From a virus: a stretch of DNA of 64,000 nucleotides. The stretch covers positions 1-64,000 of the IMG/VR virus record IMGVR_UViG_3300010885_015027. One strand, given 5' to 3'. The translations under genes and the position numbers were made by a program. This document shows positions 1 to 7,498 of this stretch, one piece after another. The notes below the pieces were generated by a model that did no database searches, was not told where the DNA came from, and saw only the letters and a program-made list of their open reading frames with translations. The first letter of the stretch is position 1, and the number at the start of each line of letters is the position of its first letter.

Positions 1-351
1 AATAACATTAGTTATTCCAGATTGAATGATCCCTCTGGCACAATCTACACAAGGAAAATGAGAAACATACATTGTACAACCAGATATACATGTACCCATT
101 CTTGCGGCATTGTAGATAGCATTTCTTTCTGCATGTTCTGCCCAATAATATTTTTCTGGTCTTTCCCATTTGTGAGGATCTGATTCGTCGACTCCTCTAG
201 GAAAACCATTAAATCCTGTAGATCTAATTTCGTGTTCTTTCCCAACAATTATTGCCGAAGTCTTCGTCTTATCTTTCGATTTAATTGCAATAACATCAAG
301 TAGCTCTACAAAATATTTGTCCCAGGGCATAATACGCAAATCAATTCCCAT
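1..351 (-). CDS. cd: dCMP deaminase (C-terminus cut by window edge)
   Basis: Zinc-dependent deoxycytidylate deaminase, converting dCMP to dUMP for thymidylate synthesis. Translating the minus strand from ATG at 351 gives 117 residues open to the window edge. The zinc-site motif HAERN is at residues 73-77 and the PCVDC cysteine pair at 101 and 104, as in T4 Cd and cellular dCMP deaminases. The family normally runs to about 150-190 residues, so the C-terminus is missing. The product complements the dUTPase further along the window. Identification is strong; only the length is unknown. Confidence 0.93.
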   Translation of the reverse strand, partial: MGIDLRIMPWDKYFVELLDVIAIKSKDKTKTSAIIVGKEHEIRSTGFNGFPRGVDESDPHKWERPEKYYWAEHAERNAIYNAARMGTCISGCTMYVSHFPCVDCARGIIQSGITNVI

Positions 352-373
352 TATACAGGTTTACCTTTTCCTT

Positions 374-763
374 TTAGAAGTGAGTAATTAGAAGAGATTC
401 GATTCTCGAGAAAGGAATATTATGCCTCATAGGATCTTGCGTATGAGTAACATAATGTTGAGCAATATCTTCACACATTCTCTTTGATCCTACTGGATTT
501 AATGAATGGACCATGCAGATTTTACTTGGCCATTTATTATTCTCTTTCATCCAAAGGACAAAATCATAACCAGTTTTGTTAGGAGAATGATAATCAGGGT
601 CCATGTTGGCCTGATAATGATCTTCGGCCAAATCATGGTCCAGCCATGCTTCCTCGATATCATTTTCTTGCATTATAATAACAGCTTCTTCGTAAGACTT
701 GGCGATCTTCCAATCGCCAATAAACGGACAAGGTCTAACATCGTCAAGCCAAAGTTTTTTCAT
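374..763 (-). CDS. cREC (receiver-like) domain protein
   Basis: A 129-residue protein opening with MKKLWLDDVRP, the signature of the cyclic-phosphate-processing receiver-like (cREC) domain, with a later WLDHDL segment holding further acidic residues. I chose ATG 763 over an ATG nine codons upstream because the family starts right at the K-L-W-L-D-D strand. These proteins are common in phages; their role is not established, and nucleotide-metabolism or RNA-repair links are only suggested by domain context in other genomes. It lies just upstream of the dCMP deaminase on the same strand and the two may be co-transcribed. Confidence 0.75.
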   Translation of the reverse strand: MKKLWLDDVRPCPFIGDWKIAKSYEEAVIIMQENDIEEAWLDHDLAEDHYQANMDPDYHSPNKTGYDFVLWMKENNKWPSKICMVHSLNPVGSKRMCEDIAQHYVTHTQDPMRHNIPFSRIESLLITHF

Positions 764-797
764 ATATTTTCCAAAATTATTAAATACCAAGAGAATT

Positions 798-882
798 TGG
801 GGCTGAAAGATGGACTCAAACCATCGAGGGATTTCTCCGCCACATTACAAGTGTGGTCCAATCGTCGCTATGGGATTCCAGC
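798..882 (-). tRNA. tRNA with UGU anticodon (Thr) and long variable arm
   Basis: Minus-strand cloverleaf with acceptor stem GCTGGAA/TTTCAGC (one G-U pair), anticodon stem CCACA/TGTGG, loop CTTGTAA (anticodon TGT, reading ACA threonine codons), T-arm GATGG-TTTGAGT-CCATC and an encoded CCA (798-800). The D-arm is weak. The variable region is about 14 nt and can form its own GGA-GAAA-TCC hairpin, a class II feature expected of Tyr, Ser or Leu tRNAs, not Thr. The position before CCA is C, also unusual. The fold is convincing; the charging identity is not settled. Confidence 0.75.
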
Positions 883-887
883 TTATG

Positions 888-1046
888 TTATTTCTTCTTT
901 CGTTTGCAATAGCAATCGCATAAACACTTCTTGACGCAAGGACACTTATCCGCACAACACTTATGTGTTTTACAATATTGTGGAATATCTGCAGTATTAG
1001 AGAATAATAAACCGCAAGAAATAATAAAACTAACAACAAAAAACAT
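888..1046 (-). CDS. Cys-rich small protein with hydrophobic N-terminus
   Basis: A 52-residue ORF not resembling any family I know. Residues 2-16 are hydrophobic and end near an I-I-S-C lipobox-like site, so export or lipidation is possible. The rest carries nine or ten cysteines in a dense C-CC-C-C-C-C-C-C pattern ending in a basic KRKKK tail. AGGATAAATT lies just upstream of ATG 1046 and serves as a ribosome site. It sits between two tRNA genes on the same strand. Metal binding or a disulfide-knotted effector are possibilities; this is inference from composition only. Confidence 0.55.
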   Translation of the reverse strand: MFFVVSFIISCGLLFSNTADIPQYCKTHKCCADKCPCVKKCLCDCYCKRKKK

Positions 1047-1146
1047 AATTTATCCTTTAATATTTTTGGGAATTTTTATAGTCTTTCAGTTTCTGAAACT
1101 TACTCTGGGTGACTAGTGCCGGAAGCCCATCTCGTTATTCAATATT

Positions 1147-1223
1147 TGGTCGGGGCAAGAGGATTCGAACCTCTGGCCCTCTGCTCCCAAAGCAGATGCG
1201 CTACCAGGCTGCGCTATGCCCCG
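1147..1223 (-). tRNA. tRNA-Pro (UGG)
   Basis: Canonical 77-nt cloverleaf on the minus strand. Acceptor stem is CGGGGCA/TGCCCCG, D-arm GCGC/GCGC, anticodon arm TCTGC-TTTGGGA-GCAGA with anticodon TGG, T-arm AGAGG-TTCGAAT-CCTCT, and the CCA end is encoded. A C1 start on the acceptor stem is typical of bacterial tRNA-Pro. A TATAAATA box reads toward it at 1246-1239. Confidence 0.97.
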
Positions 1224-1256
1224 ACGTCCTCATATCATTATTTATATCCTGTAACT

Positions 1257-2570
1257 TTAAATCTTTTCACCACAATCAAATCCACGCCAACGTAGGAATC
1301 GTGGGAATCGTAGAGAATAAGTTCCATCTTGGTTTTGTGTAATAGTATCTGCTCTAACTTCGGCGATCTGTCCGATCACAGAATCCTTGGTAGACCAGAT
1401 GGCCGCACGGTCTTCATCAGAGAAACCTGTTCCCACATTTACACTAATCGATTTTCCGGATTCAGTTCCTTCACAAACAATAGCACCAAGAGATCCAAGA
1501 TTTTTACCAGTACCTTCTTCAATACCAACCACTTCCAAAGAAAGATCCAAATATGGTTTCAATTTTAACCAAGAAGAAGATCGCTTGCACTCATAAGGCG
1601 CAGCTGGATCTTTAATCATTAATCCTTCATATCCACCTTCGATCGCTTTCTCATTCATTTCGCGAAAGATCTCACGACCAGTTACTGTAGATAAATTAAC
1701 CAAACGATTAGTGAGAATCTTTACATTCGGAAGCGATTCCTGGAACTCTTCAAACCAAATTTCGAGTGACTTAGAACGGATCTCTTGTGAGATCCCACAA
1801 TATCCTGCCAAGAAATCTTGCATTGGAATCATATCAAATATATGAAGAACAGCATCATCAGTCTGAACATTTTCTTTTCTATTGAGTTGTTTCATTAGAT
1901 CTTGAAAATTAGCAGACATCACTTCGCCATCAAACACCCAAGGATCTGAGAGGGATTTGGCAACATCAATAAAGCTTTCACGGATTTTAGGAAAGTTTTC
2001 CATCTCTTTTCCATTCCTGGAAAACTGAGTTACACGCCCATCAGGAAAGACAAATGTCAAAACACGAGCACCATCCAATTTTACTTCAAGAAACTTCTCA
2101 CCAATCATCTTGGTCTGTTGATCAGTGGAATCTTGAGCAAGCTGACAAGAGAAAGTCGGAATAATAAATTTATCCGAAGCTGATAAATTCTTCACAACTT
2201 TATTGACGGTCTTCTCAGAAACACCACAACGAAGATCCTTCATGAGAATCAGACGATACCAATTATTCCACTCATCTTGAGTGGCAAGATTCATGAGACG
2301 TGTAATCTCATCTTTGGCTGTGTTACCTGTAATCTTGCGATTAACTAGTTTGTTTAAAAGTTCGGTGAAGTCAACCCATGGAAGACCTGGGCCAGAATCA
2401 GTTTTTTCCGGAATCTGGCGGACACCAAAAGTCATGAAACTATCAAGAGCATACTTGATACCATAAAATAGGATAGTGTTATCATTGCGAATCTCACGCT
2501 CCAGAATGGCTTCCTTGCCAAGACGGGATCTATCAGCTTGCAATGCACGAATAACTTTAGACGGAATCAT
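1257..2570 (-). CDS. 30: ATP-dependent DNA ligase (T4 gp30-like)
   Basis: Joins Okazaki fragments and nicks in phage DNA. The 437-residue protein has the adenylation motif I K-L-D-G in the segment EVKLDGARVL (about residue 145), the FSRNGK motif III region, a WVFDGEV segment, EGLMIKD motif IV and SWLKLKP motif V. Length is close to the 487 residues of T4 gp30. ATG 2570 overlaps the stop of the upstream small gene, implying translational coupling. Its 3-prime end is 34 nt from tRNA-Pro on the same strand. Confidence 0.95.
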   Translation of the reverse strand: MIPSKVIRALQADRSRLGKEAILEREIRNDNTILFYGIKYALDSFMTFGVRQIPEKTDSGPGLPWVDFTELLNKLVNRKITGNTAKDEITRLMNLATQDEWNNWYRLILMKDLRCGVSEKTVNKVVKNLSASDKFIIPTFSCQLAQDSTDQQTKMIGEKFLEVKLDGARVLTFVFPDGRVTQFSRNGKEMENFPKIRESFIDVAKSLSDPWVFDGEVMSANFQDLMKQLNRKENVQTDDAVLHIFDMIPMQDFLAGYCGISQEIRSKSLEIWFEEFQESLPNVKILTNRLVNLSTVTGREIFREMNEKAIEGGYEGLMIKDPAAPYECKRSSSWLKLKPYLDLSLEVVGIEEGTGKNLGSLGAIVCEGTESGKSISVNVGTGFSDEDRAAIWSTKDSVIGQIAEVRADTITQNQDGTYSLRFPRFLRWRGFDCGEKI

Positions 2571-2767
2571 TAATAGATCTCCATAATTTCACAAAAACGA
2601 GCAACGATGACTTTACTGTCAAGATCTTCTAAATCGAAGATAGGCGAACCCAAACTATCAACACGAATATTTTTGACTTTCACAATACATTCAAATAGTT
2701 TAGAATAAACTAGTTGATTGATTACAATCTCTTTTGTTGGTTTTCGAAACTCAAGGTCGCTAAACAT
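2570..2767 (-). CDS. Small hypothetical protein upstream of ligase
   Basis: A 65-residue protein I do not recognise, mixed alpha/beta in composition and without obvious motifs. Its start overlaps the stop of the small membrane ORF upstream and its stop overlaps the ligase start, so the three form one translationally coupled operon led by the promoter near 2850-2880. The tight ATGA-type overlaps support that it is expressed. Confidence 0.7.
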   Translation of the reverse strand: MFSDLEFRKPTKEIVINQLVYSKLFECIVKVKNIRVDSLGSPIFDLEDLDSKVIVARFCEIMEIY

Positions 2768-2847
2768 TAGAGCACCGTCGTCGAAAAAATGATAATCAAC
2801 ATCAAAGCGATTAGGGAGAGCAAATCTTTAAAGTTATCCATATTCAT
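2767..2847 (-). CDS. Predicted 26-residue single-span membrane peptide
   Basis: ATG 2847 opens a 26-codon ORF (MNMDNFKDLLSLIALMLIII then FSTTVL) that is mostly one hydrophobic helix. It starts 2 nt after a consensus -10 box (TATAAT) with a TTGACT -35 at 17-bp spacing, and its stop overlaps the next ATG. If the first ATG falls upstream of the transcription start, the in-frame ATG at 2841 would be used instead. Function unknown. Confidence 0.55.
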   Translation of the reverse strand: MNMDNFKDLLSLIALMLIIIFSTTVL

Positions 2848-2906
2848 ATTATACCGTTTCCATAGTGAAAAGTCAAGGAAATTGAAAATTTATCTTCCCT
2901 TTGTTT

Positions 2907-3134
2907 TCAACGATTTACAAATGTTTTCATATCGGTACATTCCGTGTACCCAGACATATATTCTTCCACTTCTGCAAATGAGAAGACTAGTGTTTCCAGT
3001 CCGAGGTACGTTCCTTCCGGCTGTCTCCGCCACCGTGGTTTTGGTTTACGATTATAATAAGCATCGGCGGATCCACAATCGTAAAGACTACCGTTCTGGT
3101 CACGATCGAATTGGATAGATTTTTTCTTTTCCAT
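2907..3134 (-). CDS. Conserved phage hypothetical (KSIQFDRDQNGSLYD family)
   Basis: A 75-residue protein beginning MEKKKSIQFDRDQNGSLYD with a later PRW-RRQPEGTYLG segment and a C-terminal EEYMSGY. I recognise this D-G-S-x-Y-D...A-Y-Y pattern from small hypothetical proteins of T4-like and related phages, but no function is known. It has its own promoter (TTGCTA, 17 bp, TATAAT) with the ATG about 6 nt after the -10, so the mRNA is probably leaderless. Confidence 0.75.
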   Translation of the reverse strand: MEKKKSIQFDRDQNGSLYDCGSADAYYNRKPKPRWRRQPEGTYLGLETLVFSFAEVEEYMSGYTECTDMKTFVNR

Positions 3135-3183
3135 ACATCAATTATACCTTATTGGAACCCCCATAGCAAGGAGGCCTCGAAAG

Positions 3184-3240
3184 AATATCTCCTTTGTTTT
3201 CAACAGTATTCTGCAAGTGACTGATTCAGAAGGAGATATA
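3184..3240. repeat. Hairpin repeat R1
   Basis: About 57 bp, with ends atatctcctt and aaggagatat pairing as a hairpin and an inner segment shared with ten other copies in this window. It lies between the beta-helix gene (ends 3243) and the promoter of the 3134 gene and probably works as a terminator. Confidence 0.8.
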
Positions 3241-3242
3241 GA

Positions 3243-3620
3243 TTAATTAATAATTTCGTTCCCAGAGACCCGAGCGTACCCATAGACCTCTGCGTTCCCA
3301 GAGACCCGAGCGTACCCAGAGACCTCGGCGTCCCCAGCGACCACTGCGTCCCCAGCGACCACTGCGTTCCCATAGATCCAGGCGTTCCCAGAGACCATTG
3401 CGTTCCCAGAGACCATTGCGTTCCCATAGACCTCTGCGTTCCCAGAGACCTCTGCGTTCTCAGAGACCACAGCGTTCTCAGAGACCACTGCTTCAGGACC
3501 AACGTAGGCAGTCTCAGCGACACTAGCAGTATTCTCGACCCAGCCTCCTCCATTAGAATGAGGGTGCCACGTCTCAAGAGTAGCGTCAGGAAAAGCAGAT
3601 TTTAAATCTTCAAATGTCAT
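3243..3620 (-). CDS. Left-handed beta-helix (hexapeptide repeat) protein 1
   Basis: A 125-residue protein with a conserved head (MTFEDLKSAFPDATLETW, then GGGWVENTASVAETAYVGP) followed by about 13 hexapeptides of the form V-S/Y-G-N-A-x. That periodicity predicts a left-handed parallel beta-helix, as in YdcK-like and bactofilin-like hexapeptide proteins. No catalytic residues are evident. Five more relatives lie in this window. ATG 3620 is 8 nt after TATAAT, so the transcript is probably leaderless. Function unknown; a structural or adhesive role is a guess. Confidence 0.85.
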   Translation of the reverse strand: MTFEDLKSAFPDATLETWHPHSNGGGWVENTASVAETAYVGPEAVVSENAVVSENAEVSGNAEVYGNAMVSGNAMVSGNAWIYGNAVVAGDAVVAGDAEVSGYARVSGNAEVYGYARVSGNEIIN

Positions 3621-3628
3621 ATAGAACC

Positions 3629-3657
3629 ATTATACCTTATTGGAACATCGATGTCAA
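3629..3657 (-). promoter_or_regulatory. Early promoter for beta-helix gene 1
   Basis: TTGACA (3657-3652) and TATAAT (3634-3629) with exactly 17 bp between them, followed by GGTTCTATATG. The -10 is preceded by the AAGG found at most early promoters here. The start codon is too close to the -10 for a ribosome site. Confidence 0.85.
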
Positions 3658-3674
3658 GTGAGAATATTATTCTC

Positions 3675-5894
3675 TCAAACAATTAAGTCAATAAATTTTG
3701 ATATCATAGTATTAACTCGTTTCTGTGTGGAGGCCGATTTACAGAAAGTCTCTGCGACAGAAAGAGTTTTTTCTTTTGAATTGTGCGGTTTCGGTTTTTT
3801 GAACATCTCAGTAGAACATATAAATGTAGTATCGAATGATTCTTTATCCACTCGTTCAATCACAATATATTTAGAGTTAAAAGCTTCATGTGTTTTCTTT
3901 CGAAGATAACCGGAATATCGCATATTCTGTATTTCTTCACTAGTGAGGCCCATTTCGGTCAAATATTTTTTCCTTTGATCTTCTGTGATTTCGTACAATA
4001 AATCAGATGTAATTAGAAAATTGATTACTGTGACATCTTTCATTCTAGTCTTAATAATTTTCAAGAAATCCTCAGAAGTGCATCCACTATTATATTCTGA
4101 AAAATAATGATTCAGTTTCGTTTTGGGATCGTGGATAACAATTTTAGATCTATATGAAGGATAGGGATAGCCGTAAGTTTTGGCGTTTTTATATATAACA
4201 GATTTAGCTGGACCTTGGCCGTCGGTGAAATAAACAACATTCACTATTTTCGCAGCACAATCTTCTCTAAATTTTGCCACTAGTGAATCTAGACAGAGAT
4301 GTGTTTCTGATAGGGGAGTTCCTCCTAAACCATACATGTGATTACCTATATGATTCATGAAAATATCAACCATACATTTAAAATTGCTTTCCGACATTCT
4401 AGAACTTAGTAATTCTAATAATCGAAATTTGTCAGTAGTCTCAAAGGTATATTCATTTTTTCCGATATGTGTGTCGAACACGACTTCACAATCTTGTGCA
4501 TCGTACTCGTATTGACGAACTGAATCAAAGAACCCATATAAAACATAAGGAATACCGATCTGTTTACAAAAAAGAATTAATTCTAATGCCTTTGTTTTTG
4601 CTGCACGAAGATATGCAGACATTGAACTAGAAAAATCCATAATGAAAATCAACCCATGGTTTTTTCCATTCGGGCGAACTTCAAAAGTTTTGAATATTTG
4701 ATCGTTATATTTGTAGGAATACAACTTGTTCATATCTAAACTGCCAGTTCTGAACATCATCGTTTTATTATGTTGATCAGCTTTCTTTCGCATTTGGAAT
4801 AGCTGTTTGTGTAAAGAGATGTTATTCTTATGTTCAGTATAGAACGAGGATAACGAGTTGCCAGTCTTACCAAATATTTCGTCTAATTCGGAATCTTCTT
4901 TTATTTCTTTATTTTCTTGACTAGTAGAAAAGATTCTATCAAAATCTTTTTTAATAGATTCAAACGGATAGATAATAGTCCCCAATATGGGTGTAGGCAT
5001 ATCAACATACAAAATTTTACCGACAGATGTATTGACACGATCTGATAGAGAGTTATCTAGATCTCGGAGAGTTTGCGATTTCGATGGAGTGTTTGTAGAT
5101 TCTGTTACAGTTGATGATTCTTTTTGAGTATCGTCATCTACTTTTCTAGAAGTTCTAGCAGAACCGCTCTCAGTGTCTCCAGAATCGTCAGTCGATTCTT
5201 CGGTGGATTCTTCGGTGGATTCTTCGGTGGATTCGTCAGTCGATTCTTCGGTCGATTCTTCGGTCGATTCTTCGTCAGTCGAATCTTCGGTGGATTCTTC
5301 TCCCGATTCCTCTTTCTGAGAAGAGTTATTGCGTTTTCGGTTTTCGTGAAGTTCCGAATCGAAGATTTCAATTGCAATATCAATCACTTCTTTAAAATTA
5401 ACTACAGATTCAATCTTTCGAATATAAGTCTCTTCTCGTTCACTCAGAGACAAAGAAAAGATTCCATTAAATTTGAAATAGACATTCAACCTGTCAATTA
5501 ACGACAGATTCTTGACATCATCTATTACCATTATCTTATTTTCGAGAATCTGTTTATAACCGTGAAAGAAGATTTTCTTCATTCCAGGATAACGTTGTTT
5601 CACAAGAGATTCGATTCTAGCATCTTCGATAATATTAAGATAATCACGAAAAACATCATTCGGTTCTCTCAATTTAAGAGCAGCAATCCATTCGTCAGAA
5701 TTGGTATAGAGAGCGTGGCCGATCTCATGACCAATTAATAATTCAACAATAATATCAGAAAGATTCTCCCAAGTTGGGATAACGAGTACTCGCTTTTGGG
5801 TATCGAAATAAGCAGTCTTCTCAGGCTGCTGGATAACTGTAATGTCTTCGGCAGACATCAATTTCGCGAGATTTTCTTGTACAGTTGTTATCAT
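3675..5894 (-). CDS. CobT-like protein: HEIGH metallopeptidase motif plus vWA domain
   Basis: A 739-residue protein. The N-terminus carries GHEIGHALYT (about residue 54), a zinc-metallopeptidase-type HExxH motif. A low-complexity acidic stretch of EEST repeats (about 200-250) follows. The C-terminal half is a von Willebrand A domain with MIDAS signature D-F-S-S-S-M (about 425). This resembles CobT-type partners of MoxR/CobS ATPases, and a CobS-like ATPase is encoded at 7559. In cobaltochelatases such pairs remodel a metal-insertion complex; in T4-like phages the target is unknown. ATG follows TATAAT by 7 nt. Confidence 0.85.
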   Translation of the reverse strand: MITTVQENLAKLMSAEDITVIQQPEKTAYFDTQKRVLVIPTWENLSDIIVELLIGHEIGHALYTNSDEWIAALKLREPNDVFRDYLNIIEDARIESLVKQRYPGMKKIFFHGYKQILENKIMVIDDVKNLSLIDRLNVYFKFNGIFSLSLSEREETYIRKIESVVNFKEVIDIAIEIFDSELHENRKRNNSSQKEESGEESTEDSTDEESTEESTEESTDESTEESTEESTEESTDDSGDTESGSARTSRKVDDDTQKESSTVTESTNTPSKSQTLRDLDNSLSDRVNTSVGKILYVDMPTPILGTIIYPFESIKKDFDRIFSTSQENKEIKEDSELDEIFGKTGNSLSSFYTEHKNNISLHKQLFQMRKKADQHNKTMMFRTGSLDMNKLYSYKYNDQIFKTFEVRPNGKNHGLIFIMDFSSSMSAYLRAAKTKALELILFCKQIGIPYVLYGFFDSVRQYEYDAQDCEVVFDTHIGKNEYTFETTDKFRLLELLSSRMSESNFKCMVDIFMNHIGNHMYGLGGTPLSETHLCLDSLVAKFREDCAAKIVNVVYFTDGQGPAKSVIYKNAKTYGYPYPSYRSKIVIHDPKTKLNHYFSEYNSGCTSEDFLKIIKTRMKDVTVINFLITSDLLYEITEDQRKKYLTEMGLTSEEIQNMRYSGYLRKKTHEAFNSKYIVIERVDKESFDTTFICSTEMFKKPKPHNSKEKTLSVAETFCKSASTQKRVNTMISKFIDLIV

Positions 5895-5950
5895 ATAGAA
5901 CTATTATACCTTTTCCATCCAGGAATAGCAAGGATTTTTTTTGAAAAATA

Positions 5951-6436
5951 TCAACCGATAATTTCGTCCCCAAAGACCCGAGCTTTCCCAGAGATCGTTG
6001 CGTTCCCAGAGACCACTGCGTCCCCATAGACCACTGCGTCCCCATAGACCTCAGCGTCCCCATAGACCACTGCGTCCCCATAGACCTGAGCGTACCCAGA
6101 GACCTGAGCGTTCCCAGAGACCATTACGTTCCCAGAGACCTGAGCGTCCCCATAGACCTCAGCGTTCCCAGAGACCACTGCGTTCCCAGAGACCCGAGAT
6201 CTCCCATAGACCACTGCGTTCCCAGAGACCACTGCGTTCCCAGAGACCCGAGAGTTCCCAGAGACCATTGCGTTCTCAAAGACCCGAGCGTACCCGAAGA
6301 CCAATGCGTCAGGACCAACGTAGGCAGTCTCAGCGACGGTAGCAGTATTCTCGACCCAGCCTTCTCCGTTAGGATGGACGTGCCAAGTGTCTAGGGTAGC
6401 GTCAGGAAAATCGGATTTTAAATCTTCGAACTTCAT
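5951..6436 (-). CDS. Left-handed beta-helix protein 2
   Basis: A 161-residue relative of the 3243 product with the same head (MKFEDLKSDFPDATLDTW) and about 19 hexapeptide repeats, including SRVSG variants. I start at ATG 6436, not the earlier in-frame ATG, because the family begins at M-x-F-E-D-L-K and because a TATAAT-type -10 lies just upstream, inside the longer reading frame. It is transcribed away from the 6797 gene, with an R-element island between them. Confidence 0.85.
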   Translation of the reverse strand: MKFEDLKSDFPDATLDTWHVHPNGEGWVENTATVAETAYVGPDALVFGYARVFENAMVSGNSRVSGNAVVSGNAVVYGRSRVSGNAVVSGNAEVYGDAQVSGNVMVSGNAQVSGYAQVYGDAVVYGDAEVYGDAVVYGDAVVSGNATISGKARVFGDEIIG

Positions 6437-6486
6437 ATAGAACCAGTATACCTTATTGGAACACACAAAGCAAGGAATTTTCAAAC

Positions 6487-6543
6487 TATATCTCCTTTGT
6501 TTTCAACAGTATTCTGCAAGTGACTGATTCAGAAGGAGATATT
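6487..6543. repeat. Hairpin repeat R2
   Basis: Copy of the R hairpin: tatatctcc...ggagatatt arms with the CAACAGTATTCTGCAAG centre identical to R1. It bounds the left side of candidate RNA element A1. Confidence 0.8.
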
Positions 6544-6685
6544 CTTTCTTGAAATCCTTGAAGATTCCATCTCTATACCCACCTGTGTTATTGCCCTCAT
6601 GGATCGTCCCAGGGACGCACACAAGCGATCTCTGGATTCAGATGATCCACTAGTATACCTGTGTTCTTCTAGTGATCTTGCGAAA
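6544..6685 (-). ncRNA. Candidate structured RNA element A1
   Basis: Fills the gap between R2 and R3, between two divergent promoters. Read on the minus strand it matches the element at 57539-57684: a core of about 70 nt is nearly identical. The core holds a CGTCCC-T-GGGACG hairpin and an outer helix in which TCATCTG here replaces CCACCTG there opposite CAGGTGG, keeping pairing through G-U. No credible ORF crosses it. The RNA assignment is inference. Confidence 0.4.
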
Positions 6686-6746
6686 GAATATCTCCCTTTG
6701 TTTTCAGTAGTTTACCGCAAGTCATTGAAAACAAAGGGAGATATAG
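6686..6746. repeat. Hairpin repeat R3 (near-perfect inverted repeat)
   Basis: The arms ATATCTCCCTTTGTTTTCA and TGAAAACAAAGGGAGATAT are perfectly complementary over 19 bp, the most regular copy of the R family. It separates element A1 from the promoter of the 6797 gene. Confidence 0.85.
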
Positions 6747-6759
6747 TTTCGAGGCTTCC

Positions 6760-6788
6760 TTGCTATTCCCGGCTGGAACAGCTATAAT
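6760..6788 (+). promoter_or_regulatory. Early promoter for the 6797 gene
   Basis: TTGCTA, 17 bp, TATAAT, then GGTTCTATATG. TTGCTA sits inside the CCTTGCTAT tail that follows many R repeats. The ATG is only 8 nt past the -10. Confidence 0.8.
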
Positions 6789-6796
6789 GGTTCTAT

Positions 6797-6961
6797 ATGA
6801 TGATTACCTTTATTAAGAGCAAAACCAAAGATCAGAAACGTATCGTTCTTTTTCAGATCGGGAATTACCAATACGAAATCTGGAGCCAGACCTCTGGAAC
6901 TGTTCGTAAACTTATGGATACTTCTCATGAAGACGCTCTGGTCATTTTCAATGCACTATAA
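6797..6961 (+). CDS. Small hypothetical protein (54 aa)
   Basis: ORF of 54 codons (MMITFIKSKTKDQKRIVLFQ to the end ALVIFNAL) directly behind a strong promoter. It looks like a small beta-hairpin fold (alternating polar and hydrophobic residues around IGNYQYEIW) and is unrelated to neighbours. Two adjacent ATGs are in frame. Expression is likely because of the promoter and codon usage; function unknown. Confidence 0.6.
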   Translation: MMITFIKSKTKDQKRIVLFQIGNYQYEIWSQTSGTVRKLMDTSHEDALVIFNAL

Positions 6962-7017
6962 AGTGATTTTCGGTTCGTCCTTGACACAATAGAAATTTTA
7001 AGGTATATGGGTTCTAT

Positions 7018-7452
7018 ATGACATTCAATGAGTTAAAAACGGCTTTTCCTGGCGCCACCACTGAGCGATGGAGAAAACACTCCTTAGGAGGAGGCTGGGT
7101 CGAGATTACTGCCCGTGTCGCTGAGTCTGCCTATGTTGGTCGTGATGCTATTGTATCTGGGAACGCTCGGGTCACTGCGAACGCAACGATCTCTGGGAAC
7201 GCTCGGGTCTCTGGGAAAGCTTGGGTCGCTGGTAACAGTGCGGTCTCTGGTAACGCAGAGGTCTATGGCAACGCCCAGGTCTTTGGGACCGCAGTGGTCT
7301 CCGGAGACGCTGAGGTCTATGGGGACGCTCAGGTATTTGAGACCGCTCAGGTCGGTGAGGACGCTCGGGTCTTCGGTTATTCCCAGGTTTCTGGGAGATC
7401 TCTGGTCTTTGGAGACACGGTAGTCTGGAACGAAATTATTATTAATCGTTGA
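7018..7452 (+). CDS. Left-handed beta-helix protein 3
   Basis: A 144-residue family member: head MTFNELKTAFPGATTERW, GGGWVEITARVAESAYVG, then about 17 hexapeptides (V-S-G-N-A-R type), ending GDTVVWNEIIINR. Its promoter (TTGACA around 6980 and a weaker GGTATAT -10) is poorer than those of its paralogs. ATG follows the TTCTAT segment as in the others. Function unknown. Confidence 0.85.
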   Translation: MTFNELKTAFPGATTERWRKHSLGGGWVEITARVAESAYVGRDAIVSGNARVTANATISGNARVSGKAWVAGNSAVSGNAEVYGNAQVFGTAVVSGDAEVYGDAQVFETAQVGEDARVFGYSQVSGRSLVFGDTVVWNEIIINR

Positions 7453-7469
7453 TATTCTTTTAAAAAGAC

Positions 7470-7498
7470 TTGACATCCTTGACTTTCTAAGCTACAAT
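7470..7498 (+). promoter_or_regulatory. Strong promoter with conserved downstream box, copy 1
   Basis: TTGACA (7470-7475), 17 bp, TACAAT (7493-7498). The spacer contains a second TTGACT, and the 18 nt after the -10 (AGGTATGTACCAGTTTTAA) recur behind two other promoters in this window. It drives the CobS-like gene, leaving a leader of about 55 nt. The shared downstream box may be an operator or a leader element. Confidence 0.8.

Noticed and set aside
3200-3577. Minus-strand ORF of RSLGTQRSMGT repeats
   Set aside because: Alternative frame of beta-helix gene 1; the VSGNA frame has the conserved head motif and the promoter-linked ATG.
5124-5501. Plus-strand ORF rich in FFGGF repeats (125 aa)
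   Set aside because: It is the complement of the EEST-repeat linker of the CobT-like gene; low-complexity shadow without promoter or ribosome site.
5998-6342. Plus-strand Arg/Pro-rich repeat ORF (RPLRPHRP type)
   Set aside because: Antisense shadow of the hexapeptide DNA repeats in beta-helix gene 2; similar shadows occur at every beta-helix gene.
6599-6787. 62-codon ORF through element A1 and R3
   Set aside because: Runs through a hairpin repeat and the promoter of the next gene; frame not conserved in element A2.
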